The notes under the pieces are model-generated. The model was not told the DNA's origin and ran no database searches. It saw only the letters and a program-made list of their open reading frames with translations. A stretch of 54,907 nt of DNA, taken from Butyrivibrio sp. GTDB taxonomy: Bacteria; Bacillota; Clostridia; Lachnospirales; Lachnospiraceae. The DNA is taken from assembly GCA_017620235.1 (NCBI GenBank), contig JAFZQT010000043.1, forward strand, positions 1 to 54,907. Reading direction: 5' to 3'. Both the position numbers and the translations under genes were made by a program. How positions within the stretch are numbered: the first letter of the stretch is position 1; each line of letters starts with the position of its first letter. Below are positions 1 through 9,393 of this stretch, piece after piece.

Positions 1-323
1 AGGATTGTATCCATCATACCCGGCATAGATGCACGTGCACCTGAACGAACTGATACAAGAAGGGGATTCTGAAGATCTCCGAACTTCTTTCCGTTGATCT
101 CTTCCATCTTCTTAACGCCGTCCATAGCCTGTGCCATGATCTCATCATTAATTTTTCTGCCATCCTCATAGTACTGAGTACAAGCTTCTGTTGTGATTGT
201 GAAGCCCTGAGGTACAGGAAGACCAATACTTGTCATCTCAGCAAGGTTAGCACCCTTACCACCGAGAAGGTTACGCATTGTCATGTTACCTTCGTTGAAC
301 ATATAAACCCACTTGTTCGCCAT
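1..323 (-). CDS. ppdK: Pyruvate phosphate dikinase, N-terminal part (runs off the window)
   Basis: Only the first ~107 codons are present; the gene continues beyond base 1. The product interconverts pyruvate, ATP and Pi with phosphoenolpyruvate, AMP and PPi in the cytoplasm, typical of anaerobic glycolysis in Clostridia. The visible part is the start of the N-terminal nucleotide-binding (ATP-grasp) domain: it begins [13 protein letters not shown] and carries the glycine-rich [12 protein letters not shown] motif, the [12 protein letters not shown] segment and the [16 protein letters not shown] segment, all diagnostic of PPDK. Two ACCGGTA direct repeats lie 18-40 bases upstream of the start. 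Identification is secure; completeness cannot be judged from this window. Confidence 0.95.
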   Translation of the reverse strand, partial: MANKWVYMFNEGNMTMRNLLGGKGANLAEMTSIGLPVPQGFTITTEACTQYYEDGRKINDEIMAQAMDGVKKMEEINGKKFGDLQNPLLVSVRSGARASMPGMMDTI

Positions 324-341
324 TTTTGTCATACCTTTCTT

Positions 342-363
342 ACCGGTACTATAAAAACCGGTA
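342..363 (-). repeat. ACCGGTA direct repeat upstream of ppdK
   Basis: ACCGGTA occurs at 342-348 and again at 357-363, a 15-base period, in the ppdK upstream region. It could be a tandem operator, but no regulator is known to me for this sequence. The rest of 324-477 shows nothing else I can support. Confidence 0.35.
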
Positions 364-447
364 CCTTTCATGTATTTCTTTTTTATAACTACCGCGGAAA
401 CCACTGCCGTGAGATAAAACGCGGATAATTACCGATTTAATAAAACG

Positions 448-477
448 TAAAACCTCTAAATATAAAACCTCTAAATA
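448..477. repeat. Perfect 15-bp tandem duplication after the GDPD gene
   Basis: TAAAACCTCTAAATA is present twice, end to end (448-462 and 463-477), directly next to the stop codon of the phosphodiesterase gene. It looks like a simple replication-slippage duplication. Confidence 0.8.
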
Positions 478-1377
478 TTACACTTTTGGTCCGTTTTCTG
501 GAATAAAACTATCAAATATATAAATGTCAAAATTCTGCTCTGCTCTCTTAAGTTCCTCTTCACTCTTGATAGTCCAAGCAGCGGTGACATTCTTGTACAG
601 GTGCCTGCATAGCCATAAAGACAGGTTCCCCGGATATTTGTGATTGTATGATATAAAATCGGGTCTGGTCAAAAAATTAAGCAACAGATTTGTAAGCGCA
701 AAGTAAAGAAAGCTGTTAAATTCCGAAGGCGACTCCTTATGGAACTCATCGGAGAGCTGTCCTCTCATAATCTCAGGTCTGTGCTTTCTATACCACAGCA
801 CGCCCAAAGGATTAAAGGACTCGATGCAATAAACTCCTTTATATGATGAAAGAAGCGCATCCGCTTTCGAACAAACAGAACAATTCTTAAACTCAATCTT
901 AAGTTCCACAATAAGCGGAACCTTACCGTTTACCAGCGCCAAAAAATCTTCGAATTTGGGGATTTTTTCAACAGAATCAAGAATATGAAACCTTTGTAGC
1001 TCTTCATATGTATAGTCAATTACCTTACCCTTAACTCCGAAGCTTCCGTCTTTATTCTTCACTGCGTCAGCGGGAACCTCTCCCTCTGCGTATCTCGCCA
1101 CTCTGGCAAGTGTAAAATCGTGAAAAATAACCGGAATACCATCCTTGGTAAGCTGGACGTCACACTCTATTCCGTATCCGGCATCCACTGCTTTCTTGAA
1201 AGCCGCCATAGTGTTCTCCGGCGCATCGGATGAGTTATCGTGAAGTCCACGGTGTGCATAGCGCACACTTATATGAGGTAATCTTTCAGGTTTATGCACT
1301 ACCCTCGGCATGATCATTAATAAATAAAGACCGACCATTATAGGTGCTAATTCGCACAAAACCTTAATAAAAAGCAT
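478..1377 (-). CDS. Membrane-anchored glycerophosphodiester phosphodiesterase
   Basis: A 299-residue protein of the GDPD family, which cleaves glycerophosphodiesters to sn-glycerol 3-phosphate and an alcohol. An N-terminal hydrophobic helix (about residues 1-22) is followed by the TIM-barrel domain, starting with YAHRGLHDNSSDAPENT. This holds the catalytic HRG and the E-N pair, then ECDVQLTKDGIPVIFHD with the metal-binding Glu/Asp and second catalytic His. I place the start at the ATG preceded by AGGAAGTGG; a TTG at 1452 would add 25 residues but has no good ribosome site. The MFS gene upstream is 110 bases away, so co-transcription is possible. Role in lipid turnover or phosphate scavenging is inferred. 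Confidence 0.88.
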   Translation of the reverse strand: MLFIKVLCELAPIMVGLYLLMIMPRVVHKPERLPHISVRYAHRGLHDNSSDAPENTMAAFKKAVDAGYGIECDVQLTKDGIPVIFHDFTLARVARYAEGEVPADAVKNKDGSFGVKGKVIDYTYEELQRFHILDSVEKIPKFEDFLALVNGKVPLIVELKIEFKNCSVCSKADALLSSYKGVYCIESFNPLGVLWYRKHRPEIMRGQLSDEFHKESPSEFNSFLYFALTNLLLNFLTRPDFISYNHKYPGNLSLWLCRHLYKNVTAAWTIKSEEELKRAEQNFDIYIFDSFIPENGPKV

Positions 1378-1487
1378 TAATCCACTTCCTACTGATAATT
1401 TTTTAACACGTCTGATACATATTTTAATTCCTAATTGTTTAATTCGCAACAATTAAATGACTTAAACGACATTAATTTCATATAATT

Positions 1488-2795
1488 TTAATCATCTACG
1501 TCGAAATTCTCCAATATATTCCCCTTTTTGACCGGTCTTGTATCTCCATGTTTAACCATGAGCATGGTCAAAAAAGCAAGTGCCGAGAAAATAAATGCAT
1601 ATGGGAACAGTGTTTTATATGAGATATGCTCAAGCAGATACCCTGAAAATACAGGTGTAAATACCTGTGCTGCCATGGAGAACGTATAATAAGTTCCCGT
1701 ATACTTGCCTATCTCTCCGGCTTTGCACATCTCAACAACCATAGGATAAGAGTTTACGTTGATCGCTGCCCAACCTATTCCGACAATTGCAAAAAAGATA
1801 TTGATTGAAGCCGAAAAATGCGGATAAAGTCCTGTAATAATATAACTTGCAGCCATAAGAGCTATTCCCGCAAGGATAGTCTTCTTTCTTCCTATCTTGC
1901 CTGATATGTAAGCAATCGGAATATAGCTGAGCGTAGCCGCAACCGTGGCAACAAGAAGACATGTGGCATAGTCGTTGTTGTGAAGATTCCATACAACACC
2001 AACAAAACGCGAAAATGCCGTTGTTACCGCATTATAAGCCGTGAACCAGAAAAATACCGAAATAAGAAGGAAAATGAGACTTCTTTTCACCTCGGGAGGC
2101 ATAGCTACTTTGCTCTCACTCTCTTCTACCTTTTCTTCCAGTTCCTCGCCGTAGGATTGAAGCCCTCCCTGAGCCTCAACTTCTTCTCTTATCTTCTTTT
2201 CATTAATGGTAAAAAACAATATCGCTACGGAAAGTACCATGCAAATAATGATACTTATGACAAAAGGCATGTAATCAGTCTGCGCAGGGTCACTCGCTTC
2301 CTTAAGAAGCACCTTTGTCATCACAAGAACAAAAATACCGCCCACAGTTCCCATAAGATTGATTATCGCATTACCTGAGCTGCGAAGAGGTGCAGGTGTA
2401 AGATCAGGCATAAGTGAAACAGCCGGCGATCTGTAAATTCCCATTGCAAACAGGATAAACAAAAGACCAAACATGAAAAACAGCAGATTTCCGCTCTTTC
2501 TCGCAAAAGCTATAAGCATATACAAAAGAGATACCGACATTACCGTTCCCACAAGAATATACGGCATTCTTTTTCCTATCTTACTATCTGTGTGATCCGA
2601 CAGATTTCCAAACAAGGGCAAAAGAAAAAGTGCAAACACATTATCAAGTGCCATAACAATTCCCGTTGCTGTTTCGCCAAGACCGAAGCTGTACTTTAAT
2701 ATCTTCGGGATCTCGTTGTCGTAGAACTGCCAGAAAGCGCAGATTGAAAGAAATGCAAAACCAATTAGTATCGTTCTCTTGTAGTTAAGTTTCAT
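1488..2795 (-). CDS. MFS transporter, sugar (SLC45/GPH-like) type
   Basis: A 435-residue polytopic membrane protein with about twelve hydrophobic segments and a hydrophilic loop near residues 198-232, the usual 6+6 MFS layout. The segment GNLSDHTDSKIGKRMPYILVG after the second helix matches the loop2-3 motif of the glycoside-pentoside-hexuronide and SLC45 sucrose/maltose carriers, with a second copy (SGKIGRKKT) in the second half. Likely imports an oligosaccharide with H+ or Na+; the substrate cannot be read from sequence. The start has GGAG nine bases upstream. It sits downstream of an alcohol dehydrogenase with a terminator between, so it is probably its own unit, possibly continuing into the GDPD gene. 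Confidence 0.82.
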   Translation of the reverse strand: MKLNYKRTILIGFAFLSICAFWQFYDNEIPKILKYSFGLGETATGIVMALDNVFALFLLPLFGNLSDHTDSKIGKRMPYILVGTVMSVSLLYMLIAFARKSGNLLFFMFGLLFILFAMGIYRSPAVSLMPDLTPAPLRSSGNAIINLMGTVGGIFVLVMTKVLLKEASDPAQTDYMPFVISIIICMVLSVAILFFTINEKKIREEVEAQGGLQSYGEELEEKVEESESKVAMPPEVKRSLIFLLISVFFWFTAYNAVTTAFSRFVGVVWNLHNNDYATCLLVATVAATLSYIPIAYISGKIGRKKTILAGIALMAASYIITGLYPHFSASINIFFAIVGIGWAAINVNSYPMVVEMCKAGEIGKYTGTYYTFSMAAQVFTPVFSGYLLEHISYKTLFPYAFIFSALAFLTMLMVKHGDTRPVKKGNILENFDVDD

Positions 2796-2862
2796 AAATA
2801 TATCTCCATATCCCCATTTTATGTTCTTTATATTATATATGAAGACTACGCATTATAAAACA

Positions 2863-2889
2863 GGAGGCTGAAATAAAACAGCCTCCCGC
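2863..2889 (-). terminator. Intrinsic terminator of the Fe-ADH gene
   Basis: GGAGGCTG (2863-2870) pairs with CAGCCTCC (2879-2886) across an 8-base loop; on the minus strand the hairpin is followed by a TGTTTTAT tract. Confidence 0.7.
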
Positions 2890-2896
2890 AAAATTT

Positions 2897-4075
2897 TTAT
2901 ACCATCATCTTATAGATCTTAGTACAATCATCTTCATTAAGTGTTACAAAACCACTGATAGTTCCGTTTCTTCCATCGCCTCTGCAAAGAACCTCAACGA
3001 GCTTTGGAATATCCTCTTCCTTGGCTCCAAGTTCTGCAAAGTTCTTTGGCATTCCGATAGAAATGAGGAAGTTTCTGAGTGCTTCGATTCCCTCTTTTGC
3101 CGTAACTTCGGGATGATCGAAGTCCATCTGACATCCCCATACTCTTGTAGCGATCTTGGCAAATCTCATAACATCATGGTTCATAACATAGCTAAATACC
3201 GCAGGCATCGTAACGGCAAGACCTGCACCGTGTGCACAGTCATAAACAGCCGAAAGCTCATGCTCTATGTTATGGCTGTTCCAGTCCTGAGTCCTTCCCA
3301 CGCCGCATGAATTGTTGTGAGCCATCATTCCTGCCCACATGATATTTGCTCTGGCCTCGTAGTTATTGGGATCTTCAATTACTCTCGGAGCTTCGTGCTT
3401 CATTGTAAGAAGAAGCGCCTCGATCATTCTGTCCGTAACTTCAACTTCCTTGGTATTTGTGAGGTATCTCTCATAGAGATGAGCCATGATATCCGTAGCC
3501 CCCGCTGCTGTCTGATAAGCCGGAAGTGTCTGTGTGAGAGCGGGATTCAGAATACTGAACTTAGGTCTGAGAGCATCGGAGCCAACACCTCTTTTAAACA
3601 TTCCCTCTTCCTTAGTTATTACGGAATCAGGGCTTCCTTCACTTCCTGCCGCAGCGATCGTAAGGATTGTTCCTACAGGAAGAGCCTGATCGATCATTTT
3701 TTTACCCTGATAAAAATCCCAGAAATCGCCGTCGTAAAGTATTCCTGCAGCGATTGCTTTTGACGAATCAATTGTACTTCCGCCGCCGACAGCGAGAATA
3801 AAGTCGATATTTTCTTCCTTACAGAGCTTTATTCCCTCATATACGAGACCACTTCTCGGATTGGGCTTTACTCCGCCAAGTTCCTTGTATGAAATACCCT
3901 CATTATCAAGAGAAGTTTTTACCCTGTCCAAAAGTCCGGATCTTACAACGCTTCCGCCGCCATAGTGAATGAGAACCTTATTTCCGCCGAATTTTTTTAC
4001 ATACTTTCCCACTCCGTTCTCGGTATCTTTTCCAAAAACAAAATATGTAGGCGAATAAAATGTGAAATTATCCAT
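2897..4075 (-). CDS. Iron-containing alcohol dehydrogenase (butanol dehydrogenase type)
   Basis: A 392-residue group III, NAD(P)H-dependent alcohol dehydrogenase, YqhD/BdhA-like, full length for the family. The N-terminal Rossmann half has AVGGGSTIDSSKAIAAG for the nucleotide pyrophosphate. The C-terminal helical half has the metal ligands: Asp in ATDIMAHLYERY with the following His, and two more His in HELSAVYDCAHGAGLAV. It likely reduces fermentative aldehydes (butyraldehyde, acetaldehyde or furfural-type) to alcohols. It is transcribed divergently from an AraC-type gene 76 bases away, which makes that regulator a plausible controller (inference). Confidence 0.93.
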   Translation of the reverse strand: MDNFTFYSPTYFVFGKDTENGVGKYVKKFGGNKVLIHYGGGSVVRSGLLDRVKTSLDNEGISYKELGGVKPNPRSGLVYEGIKLCKEENIDFILAVGGGSTIDSSKAIAAGILYDGDFWDFYQGKKMIDQALPVGTILTIAAAGSEGSPDSVITKEEGMFKRGVGSDALRPKFSILNPALTQTLPAYQTAAGATDIMAHLYERYLTNTKEVEVTDRMIEALLLTMKHEAPRVIEDPNNYEARANIMWAGMMAHNNSCGVGRTQDWNSHNIEHELSAVYDCAHGAGLAVTMPAVFSYVMNHDVMRFAKIATRVWGCQMDFDHPEVTAKEGIEALRNFLISIGMPKNFAELGAKEEDIPKLVEVLCRGDGRNGTISGFVTLNEDDCTKIYKMMV

Positions 4076-4151
4076 TATTTGTCCATTCCTTTCCTTATGA
4101 AATTCATATAAAATTGTTTTATGATTTATCTATTAAAAACGGAGGTACGAT

Positions 4152-5012
4152 ATGGACCCAAGTCAATATGAGACTTTTCCTTTTCAGGCTACCCACGCAT
4201 TTAATCTTGCGACCGGCTCCGAGGAAAGATCTTTTCCGTCACACTGGCACTCTTTTGGCGAAATAATCCTCGTAGGTCCCGGTGAAAAAAATATATATAA
4301 GATCGGTCAAAAGATATATAACTTGGTAGAAGGTGATGTTGTACTTATATGGCCCATGGAAATGCACGAGATTGTCGATGCCGACAGAGCGTGCTCGATT
4401 ATTCTGCAATTTAGCAACAAAATTGCGGACGCCGTATTTGACTTTAAGAGAATCATCCACTACTACCACAATCTTCACGTAATCTGCATAAACACGCATA
4501 GAGAACTTGCGCTTAAACTTGGCGATATCGCACGCAAAATGCGCGATATCTTCATTTCAAATACAAGTAATAAAGAAATACTGTGTACGACGCTTCTTTT
4601 TGAATTTATGCTCATATTGGACGAACACAGGCAGGAACTCAGCGGTGAACTTACCGACAAATACTTTTCTTCCGTCACCGACGAGCTCTACTTTAAGATG
4701 GTAAAAGTCACAGACTATATAAAAAATAATCTCACAGATGACAATCTTACGCAATCAGAAATGGCAAAAAGAGCCGGAATAAGCAAAGATTATTTTTCAC
4801 GTATTTTTAAGGAGATAACTGGCCTTAATTATAACAAGTGGCTCAATCTTATAAGAGTTGAAAAGGCCGCGGAACTTATGTTAAACGACAACATGTCTCT
4901 GACAGAAATTGCTATGCTGTCAGGATTTCAAAGCATTTCCTCTTTTAACAGGGTTTTTAAGGAGCAAAAGAATATGTCGCCAAGTGAATATCGCGCGGGA
5001 TTTTCTGCTTAA
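4152..5012 (+). CDS. AraC-family transcriptional regulator with cupin sensor
   Basis: A 286-residue regulator. The N-terminal ~100 residues resemble an AraC-type cupin sensor (HWHSFGEIILVGPG, then VEGDVVLIWPMEMHEI). The C-terminal ~100 residues carry two helix-turn-helix motifs, the first in LTQSEMAKRAGISKDYFSRI and the second ending in the family signature around ISSFNRVFKEQKNMSPSEYR. Such proteins usually activate sugar-use genes when bound to a small ligand. A strong GGAGG site precedes the start. The divergent Fe-ADH and the MFS sugar transporter are its natural candidate targets; this is positional inference only. Confidence 0.9.
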   Translation: MDPSQYETFPFQATHAFNLATGSEERSFPSHWHSFGEIILVGPGEKNIYKIGQKIYNLVEGDVVLIWPMEMHEIVDADRACSIILQFSNKIADAVFDFKRIIHYYHNLHVICINTHRELALKLGDIARKMRDIFISNTSNKEILCTTLLFEFMLILDEHRQELSGELTDKYFSSVTDELYFKMVKVTDYIKNNLTDDNLTQSEMAKRAGISKDYFSRIFKEITGLNYNKWLNLIRVEKAAELMLNDNMSLTEIAMLSGFQSISSFNRVFKEQKNMSPSEYRAGFSA

Positions 5013-5041
5013 ACCGGCTTATAAAGGAAAATATACTTCAT

Positions 5042-5092
5042 CAGCCCACAAATCACTTCTTATTTTTTGATATGTGGGCTGCTCATTTTTTG
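5042..5092 (+). terminator. Terminator after the AraC gene
   Basis: CAGCCCACA (5042-5050) pairs with TGTGGGCTG (5073-5081), followed by CTCATTTTTTG. The loop is long (22 bases) but partly self-complementary. Confidence 0.7.
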
Positions 5093-5098
5093 TCCTTG

Positions 5099-5127
5099 TT
5101 GCATTTTACGGGAGTTTCTCCTATAAT
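5099..5127 (+). promoter_or_regulatory. Sigma-A promoter of the ABC-F gene
   Basis: TTGCAT (5099-5104), a 17-base spacer and a perfect TATAAT (5122-5127). The transcript should start near 5134, giving a short leader of about 44 bases. Confidence 0.7.
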
Positions 5128-5177
5128 ACGAAATGTTGCAAAGACTATTTCTATATTAATAAGCGAGGCTATTTTTA

Positions 5178-6818
5178 ATGATAAGTGCTAATAACGTAAC
5201 ACTAAGAGTTGGAAAAAAAGCTCTGTTCGAAGACGTAAATATCAAATTTACCGAGGGCAATTGCTACGGAATCATCGGTGCAAACGGTGCCGGAAAATCT
5301 ACATTTTTGAAGATATTATCAGGTCAGATCGAGACTACAAACGGCGACGTCGTTATCACAGACGGTCAGCGTTTGTCTTTCCTTGAACAGGATCACTTTA
5401 AATATGATGAAAAGGTAGTTCTTGATACGGTTATTTCAGGAAATGCCCGTCTTTTCGAGATCAAGAACGAAAAAGACGCCATCTATGCAAAAGAAGATTT
5501 CACTGACGAGGACGGAATCCGCGCAAGCGAACTTGAGGCAGAATTTGCAGAGATGAACGGATGGGAAGCTGAATCTGACGCAGAGAGCCTTCTCAACGGA
5601 CTTGGAATCGAAACAGAAAATCACTACAAGCTCATGAAAGAACTTGACGGTAATCAGAAGGTCAAGGTACTTCTTGCAAGAGCTCTTTTTGGTAACCCCG
5701 ATATCCTTCTCCTCGACGAGCCTACCAACCACTTGGATCTCGATGCTATCGCATGGCTTGAGGAGTTCCTTATAAACTTTGAGAACACAGTCATCGTAGT
5801 ATCTCACGACCGTTATTTCCTCAACAAGGTCTGCACTTACATTGCTGATATAGACTACGGCAAGATTCAGCTCTATGCCGGTAACTACGACTTCTGGTAC
5901 GAATCATCACAGCTTATGATCCGTCAGATGAAGGAAGCTAACAAGAAAAAAGAGGAACAGATCAAGGAACTTAAAGAGTTCATCGCCCGTTTCTCTGCTA
6001 ACGCAAGTAAGTCTAAGCAGGCTACTTCAAGAAAGAAAGCTCTTGAGAAGATCGAACTCGATACTATCAAGCCTTCAAGCAGAAAGTATCCCTACATCGA
6101 CTTCAGACCTGAGCGTGAGATCGGAAACGAAGTTCTTACCGTTTCAGGAATTTCAAAGACAATCAATGGCGAGAAGATTCTCGACAATATTTCATTCGTT
6201 GTACAGCACGATGACAAGATCGCTTTTGTAGGTGGAAACGAGATCGCAAAGACTACTCTTTTCCAGATCCTTACAGGCGAGATTGAACCCGATGAGGGAA
6301 CATATAAATGGGGCGTAACAACTTCACAGGCTTACTTCCCCAAGGACAACACAAAAGAATTTGATAACGACTACAACATCACCGAATGGCTCACAGGCTA
6401 TTCTGAAATCAAGGACGCAACTTACGTAAGAGGTTTCCTTGGACGTATGCTCTTTGCAGGTGAAGACGGAGTCAAGAAGGTTAAGGTTCTTTCCGGAGGA
6501 GAAAAAGTACGTTGTCTCCTTTCAAAGATGATGATAAGCGGTGCAAACTGCCTTATCTTCGATGAGCCCACTAACCACCTTGATATGGAATCAATCTCCG
6601 CTCTCAACGACGGAATGATCAAATTCCCCGGCGTAGAACTTTTCGCTTGCCGTGACCATCAGGTTGTTCAGACAACAGCAAACAGAATAATGGAAATTCT
6701 CCCCGACGGAACACTTGTCGATAAGCGTTCTACTTATGATGAATATCTCGAGAGCGATGAGATGGCAAGAAAGCGTACAGTTTATAATACTGTTGCCGAG
6801 GAAGAGGAAGACGATTAA
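5178..6818 (+). CDS. ABC-F family ATPase (YkpA/YbiT-like) with one degenerate ATP site
   Basis: A 546-residue soluble protein with two ABC domains joined by a charged helical linker (about residues 250-300). ABC-F proteins act on the ribosome, in translation control or antibiotic protection, not in transport. Site 1 is intact: Walker A GANGAGKST (34-42), Walker B LLLDEPTNHLD, H-loop SHDRYFL and second-domain signature LSGGE (438-442). Parts belonging to site 2 deviate: the first signature reads LDGNQ (156-160), the second Walker A reads GGNEIAKTT (352-360), and the second H-loop reads CRDHQ (491-495), lacking the usual SHD. It has its own promoter and terminator. Whether it is a resistance or a housekeeping factor cannot be told. 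Confidence 0.92.
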   Translation: MISANNVTLRVGKKALFEDVNIKFTEGNCYGIIGANGAGKSTFLKILSGQIETTNGDVVITDGQRLSFLEQDHFKYDEKVVLDTVISGNARLFEIKNEKDAIYAKEDFTDEDGIRASELEAEFAEMNGWEAESDAESLLNGLGIETENHYKLMKELDGNQKVKVLLARALFGNPDILLLDEPTNHLDLDAIAWLEEFLINFENTVIVVSHDRYFLNKVCTYIADIDYGKIQLYAGNYDFWYESSQLMIRQMKEANKKKEEQIKELKEFIARFSANASKSKQATSRKKALEKIELDTIKPSSRKYPYIDFRPEREIGNEVLTVSGISKTINGEKILDNISFVVQHDDKIAFVGGNEIAKTTLFQILTGEIEPDEGTYKWGVTTSQAYFPKDNTKEFDNDYNITEWLTGYSEIKDATYVRGFLGRMLFAGEDGVKKVKVLSGGEKVRCLLSKMMISGANCLIFDEPTNHLDMESISALNDGMIKFPGVELFACRDHQVVQTTANRIMEILPDGTLVDKRSTYDEYLESDEMARKRTVYNTVAEEEEDD

Positions 6819-6833
6819 TTAAGTAAACAATAT

Positions 6834-6871
6834 GGTGTCAAAGTTTTTTCTTTTGGCACCTATATCTTTTT
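6834..6871 (+). terminator. Terminator after the ABC-F gene
   Basis: GGTGTCAAAG and CTTTTGGCACC pair around a T-rich loop, followed by TATATCTTTTT. Confidence 0.65.
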
Positions 6872-6896
6872 ATAACATTTAAGGAGGCGCATTAGC

Positions 6897-7772
6897 ATGC
6901 AGACATTTAGTCCCGTAAAAGAAGGAAAAGTAAGAGAAATCTACGATATCGGAGAGAACCTTATCATGGTTGCAACAGACAGAATCTCCGCTTTTGACGT
7001 AATTCTCAAGAACAAAGTTACTAAGAAGGGTGCTGTGTTGACCCAGATGTCTAAGTTCTGGTTTGATTTTACCAAGGACATCGTAAACAACCACATGGTA
7101 AGCGTTGATACAAACGATATGCCTGAATTTTTCAGAAGCAAGGATTTTACAGGAAACAGCATGCTTTGCAAAAAGCTCAACATGGTTCCCGTTGAGTGCA
7201 TCGTTCGCGGATATATCACAGGAAGTGGCTGGAACAGCTACAAAGAGAACGGAACCGTTTGCGGAATCAAGCTTCCCGAGGGACTTAAGGAGTGCGACAA
7301 GCTTCCTGAACCCATCTACACTCCCAGCACAAAGGCTGAGATCGGCGATCACGACGAGAACATCGACTTCGATCGCAGCGTAGAAGTTCTTGAAAAGGCA
7401 TTCCCCGGAAAAGGACTTGAGTATGCAACAAAGATCAAGGATTACACAATCGCTCTTTACAAGAAATGTGCTGACTACGCTCTCACTCGCGGAATCATCA
7501 TCGCTGATACAAAGTTCGAGTTCGGTATCGATGAGAACGGCGAAGTTGTACTTGCAGATGAGATGCTCACACCTGACAGCTCACGTTTCTGGCCTGTTGA
7601 CGGCTATGAGCCCGGACACGGTCAGCCTTCATTCGACAAGCAGTTCGTTCGTGACTACTTAAAGGCTAATCCTGAGTGCGACTACAACCTTCCTCAGGAC
7701 GTAATCGACAAGACTATTGCAAAGTACCTTGAAGCTTACAAGCTCCTTACAGGTTCAGAACTTAATGTTTGA
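6897..7772 (+). CDS. purC: Phosphoribosylaminoimidazole-succinocarboxamide synthase
   Basis: A 291-residue SAICAR synthetase, joining CAIR and aspartate with ATP in purine synthesis. The N-terminus reads SPVKEGKVREIYD, with the nucleotide-binding lysine loop; ATDRISAFDV, VECIVRGYITGSGW, the DTKFEFG segment and LADEMLTPDSSRFWP are all conserved in the family. The length fits the longer, eukaryote/Clostridia-type enzyme. An AAGGAGG ribosome site lies a few bases before the ATG. The gene stands alone between two terminators, away from other pur genes. Confidence 0.97.
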   Translation: MQTFSPVKEGKVREIYDIGENLIMVATDRISAFDVILKNKVTKKGAVLTQMSKFWFDFTKDIVNNHMVSVDTNDMPEFFRSKDFTGNSMLCKKLNMVPVECIVRGYITGSGWNSYKENGTVCGIKLPEGLKECDKLPEPIYTPSTKAEIGDHDENIDFDRSVEVLEKAFPGKGLEYATKIKDYTIALYKKCADYALTRGIIIADTKFEFGIDENGEVVLADEMLTPDSSRFWPVDGYEPGHGQPSFDKQFVRDYLKANPECDYNLPQDVIDKTIAKYLEAYKLLTGSELNV

Positions 7773-7790
7773 TAGATGATATATTCAAAA

Positions 7791-7821
7791 CGCCGGTCGT
7801 TAATTCGACCGGCGCTTTTTA
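7791..7821 (+). terminator. Terminator of purC
   Basis: CGCCGGTCG (7791-7799) and CGACCGGCG (7806-7814), perfect 9-bp stem with a 6-base loop, then CTTTTTATT. Confidence 0.92.
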
Positions 7822-7824
7822 TTA

Positions 7825-9258
7825 TCAATCAACATTTATAATCTTTCCAAACAATATACAATTGTGATGCTCTTCACCTTGAGATGTGATTGATATTACG
7901 GCTTTTCCTGTGTTGTAACTAAATTTAAGGAAATCGCCCTTTCGTGTCTTTTTTACCAACGTAGCTCCACTCTCCTCGTTAAGAAGATATGTATTGCCGT
8001 TTTCAGTAATGCAATAAATATTATCAGTCAAAGGATCGTTTATTATGCTCTTGTATCCAAAACGATCATCCTCAACAGCAAATACTTCTTTTTCAACTCC
8101 TGCTTCGTATTTTACGATTTTTTTATCAAGAGCGATCCATAAACTACTGTTATCATCACTTACCGTAAAGCTCTTTATGGCTTCATCCGAATGATATATT
8201 TTATCAAGCTGATTCTTTTTATCTTTATACGTCGCGGAAACAATATCATTTTCTTCTTTATAGAACAATTTATTTTCACCATGTGAATACACAGGATCGC
8301 TGACTTCTCCAATATTTAAGATATCCATATCGGCATTTAGCCAAAACATCTTCCCATTATCTTTAATAGCCATTCCCTCAAAAGAATCAACATTCGGATA
8401 ATAAAACGATCCCTCATAACTATGCAGGCATTTTTCCCCTTTTAAATACATAGAAAACTCTCCCGGCGCTATACTCTTACCCCTATCCATAGTTTCGGAA
8501 TCAAAATAATACAACTCACCTTTCGGCTCTTTGTAGACATAAAATACTATTTTCTTACAATCCGAATCAACTGCGGTATATCCTGTAAAATCCGAAGTAT
8601 ATATATACTTTAGTTTATCCGGTGTCCAGCACATTATTCCGCCTGCGTAATTACTAAAGAATGCCACACTTCTATCATTTGAGATTGCCAAAGTTACATA
8701 GTAAAAATCAAGACCGCTATTGATCTTTTGCTCTTCTCCATCAGGTCCCATAATAAACATGCCATCACTTCTTGATACCAACACTGAATTTCCATCAGGT
8801 GACGAAGTAATGGAATTATAATTCCTTATACTGCAGTTTTTGATCAGCCTGTACTGCTTTCTCGTGACATCATATGCGCACAATCCTCTTCCAAATTTCG
8901 AGCTCTCAGTAGAAGCAATATATACGTAATCTCCTGCATAATTCATTGAAATATCTGAGCATCCCCTATCTATAAGCTCTATCTTCAGATCCGAATTTAC
9001 AAAATACACATCTTTTTCGTATCTAAATACAGCTACTTTTCCCTCCGGATCCGTTTCTATTTCATAAATATCCGCACCTTTAAACTTATGGTTGATCGCT
9101 CCCGCATCATTCGAAAAAACTCCGCCTGCCACAGTTATGTTTTTTCCGGCTATATATTCATTATTTGATCTATTAAAAACAAGATTCCAGACAAATACTA
9201 CCATCAAAAGTATTATCGCTCCCCCAATTGCAAGTTCAAAAGTATTATTACTTTTCAT
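7825..9258 (-). CDS. Membrane-anchored beta-propeller-like protein of unknown function
   Basis: A 477-residue protein with one N-terminal membrane helix (residues ~8-28, AIGGAIILLMVVFVWNLVF) and a long extracytoplasmic region. That region consists of repeated units resembling WD40/TolB-type blades, for example SPDGNSVLVSRSDG, NDRSVAFFSNYAGG and SDDNSSLWIALDKKI, each pairing a turn (D-N/D-S/G) with a short hydrophobic strand. I infer a propeller of six to eight blades facing outside. No catalytic motif is visible. The start is set at the ATG preceded by GGAGGGG; an upstream ATG in the same frame overlaps that site. A lone gene; I do not recognise a specific family. Confidence 0.7.
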   Translation of the reverse strand: MKSNNTFELAIGGAIILLMVVFVWNLVFNRSNNEYIAGKNITVAGGVFSNDAGAINHKFKGADIYEIETDPEGKVAVFRYEKDVYFVNSDLKIELIDRGCSDISMNYAGDYVYIASTESSKFGRGLCAYDVTRKQYRLIKNCSIRNYNSITSSPDGNSVLVSRSDGMFIMGPDGEEQKINSGLDFYYVTLAISNDRSVAFFSNYAGGIMCWTPDKLKYIYTSDFTGYTAVDSDCKKIVFYVYKEPKGELYYFDSETMDRGKSIAPGEFSMYLKGEKCLHSYEGSFYYPNVDSFEGMAIKDNGKMFWLNADMDILNIGEVSDPVYSHGENKLFYKEENDIVSATYKDKKNQLDKIYHSDEAIKSFTVSDDNSSLWIALDKKIVKYEAGVEKEVFAVEDDRFGYKSIINDPLTDNIYCITENGNTYLLNEESGATLVKKTRKGDFLKFSYNTGKAVISITSQGEEHHNCILFGKIINVD

Positions 9259-9393
9259 AGTCCCCTCCAATTTTTTTCATCTTCATAAACAATCTATCAA
9301 AAAAATATAAACTGCTAAAGGCCAATCTTTTTTCTCCGATATATCTTACAAAGATAAATAAACCTGCTAAATACCCTCCCTTAAAAAATAAAT

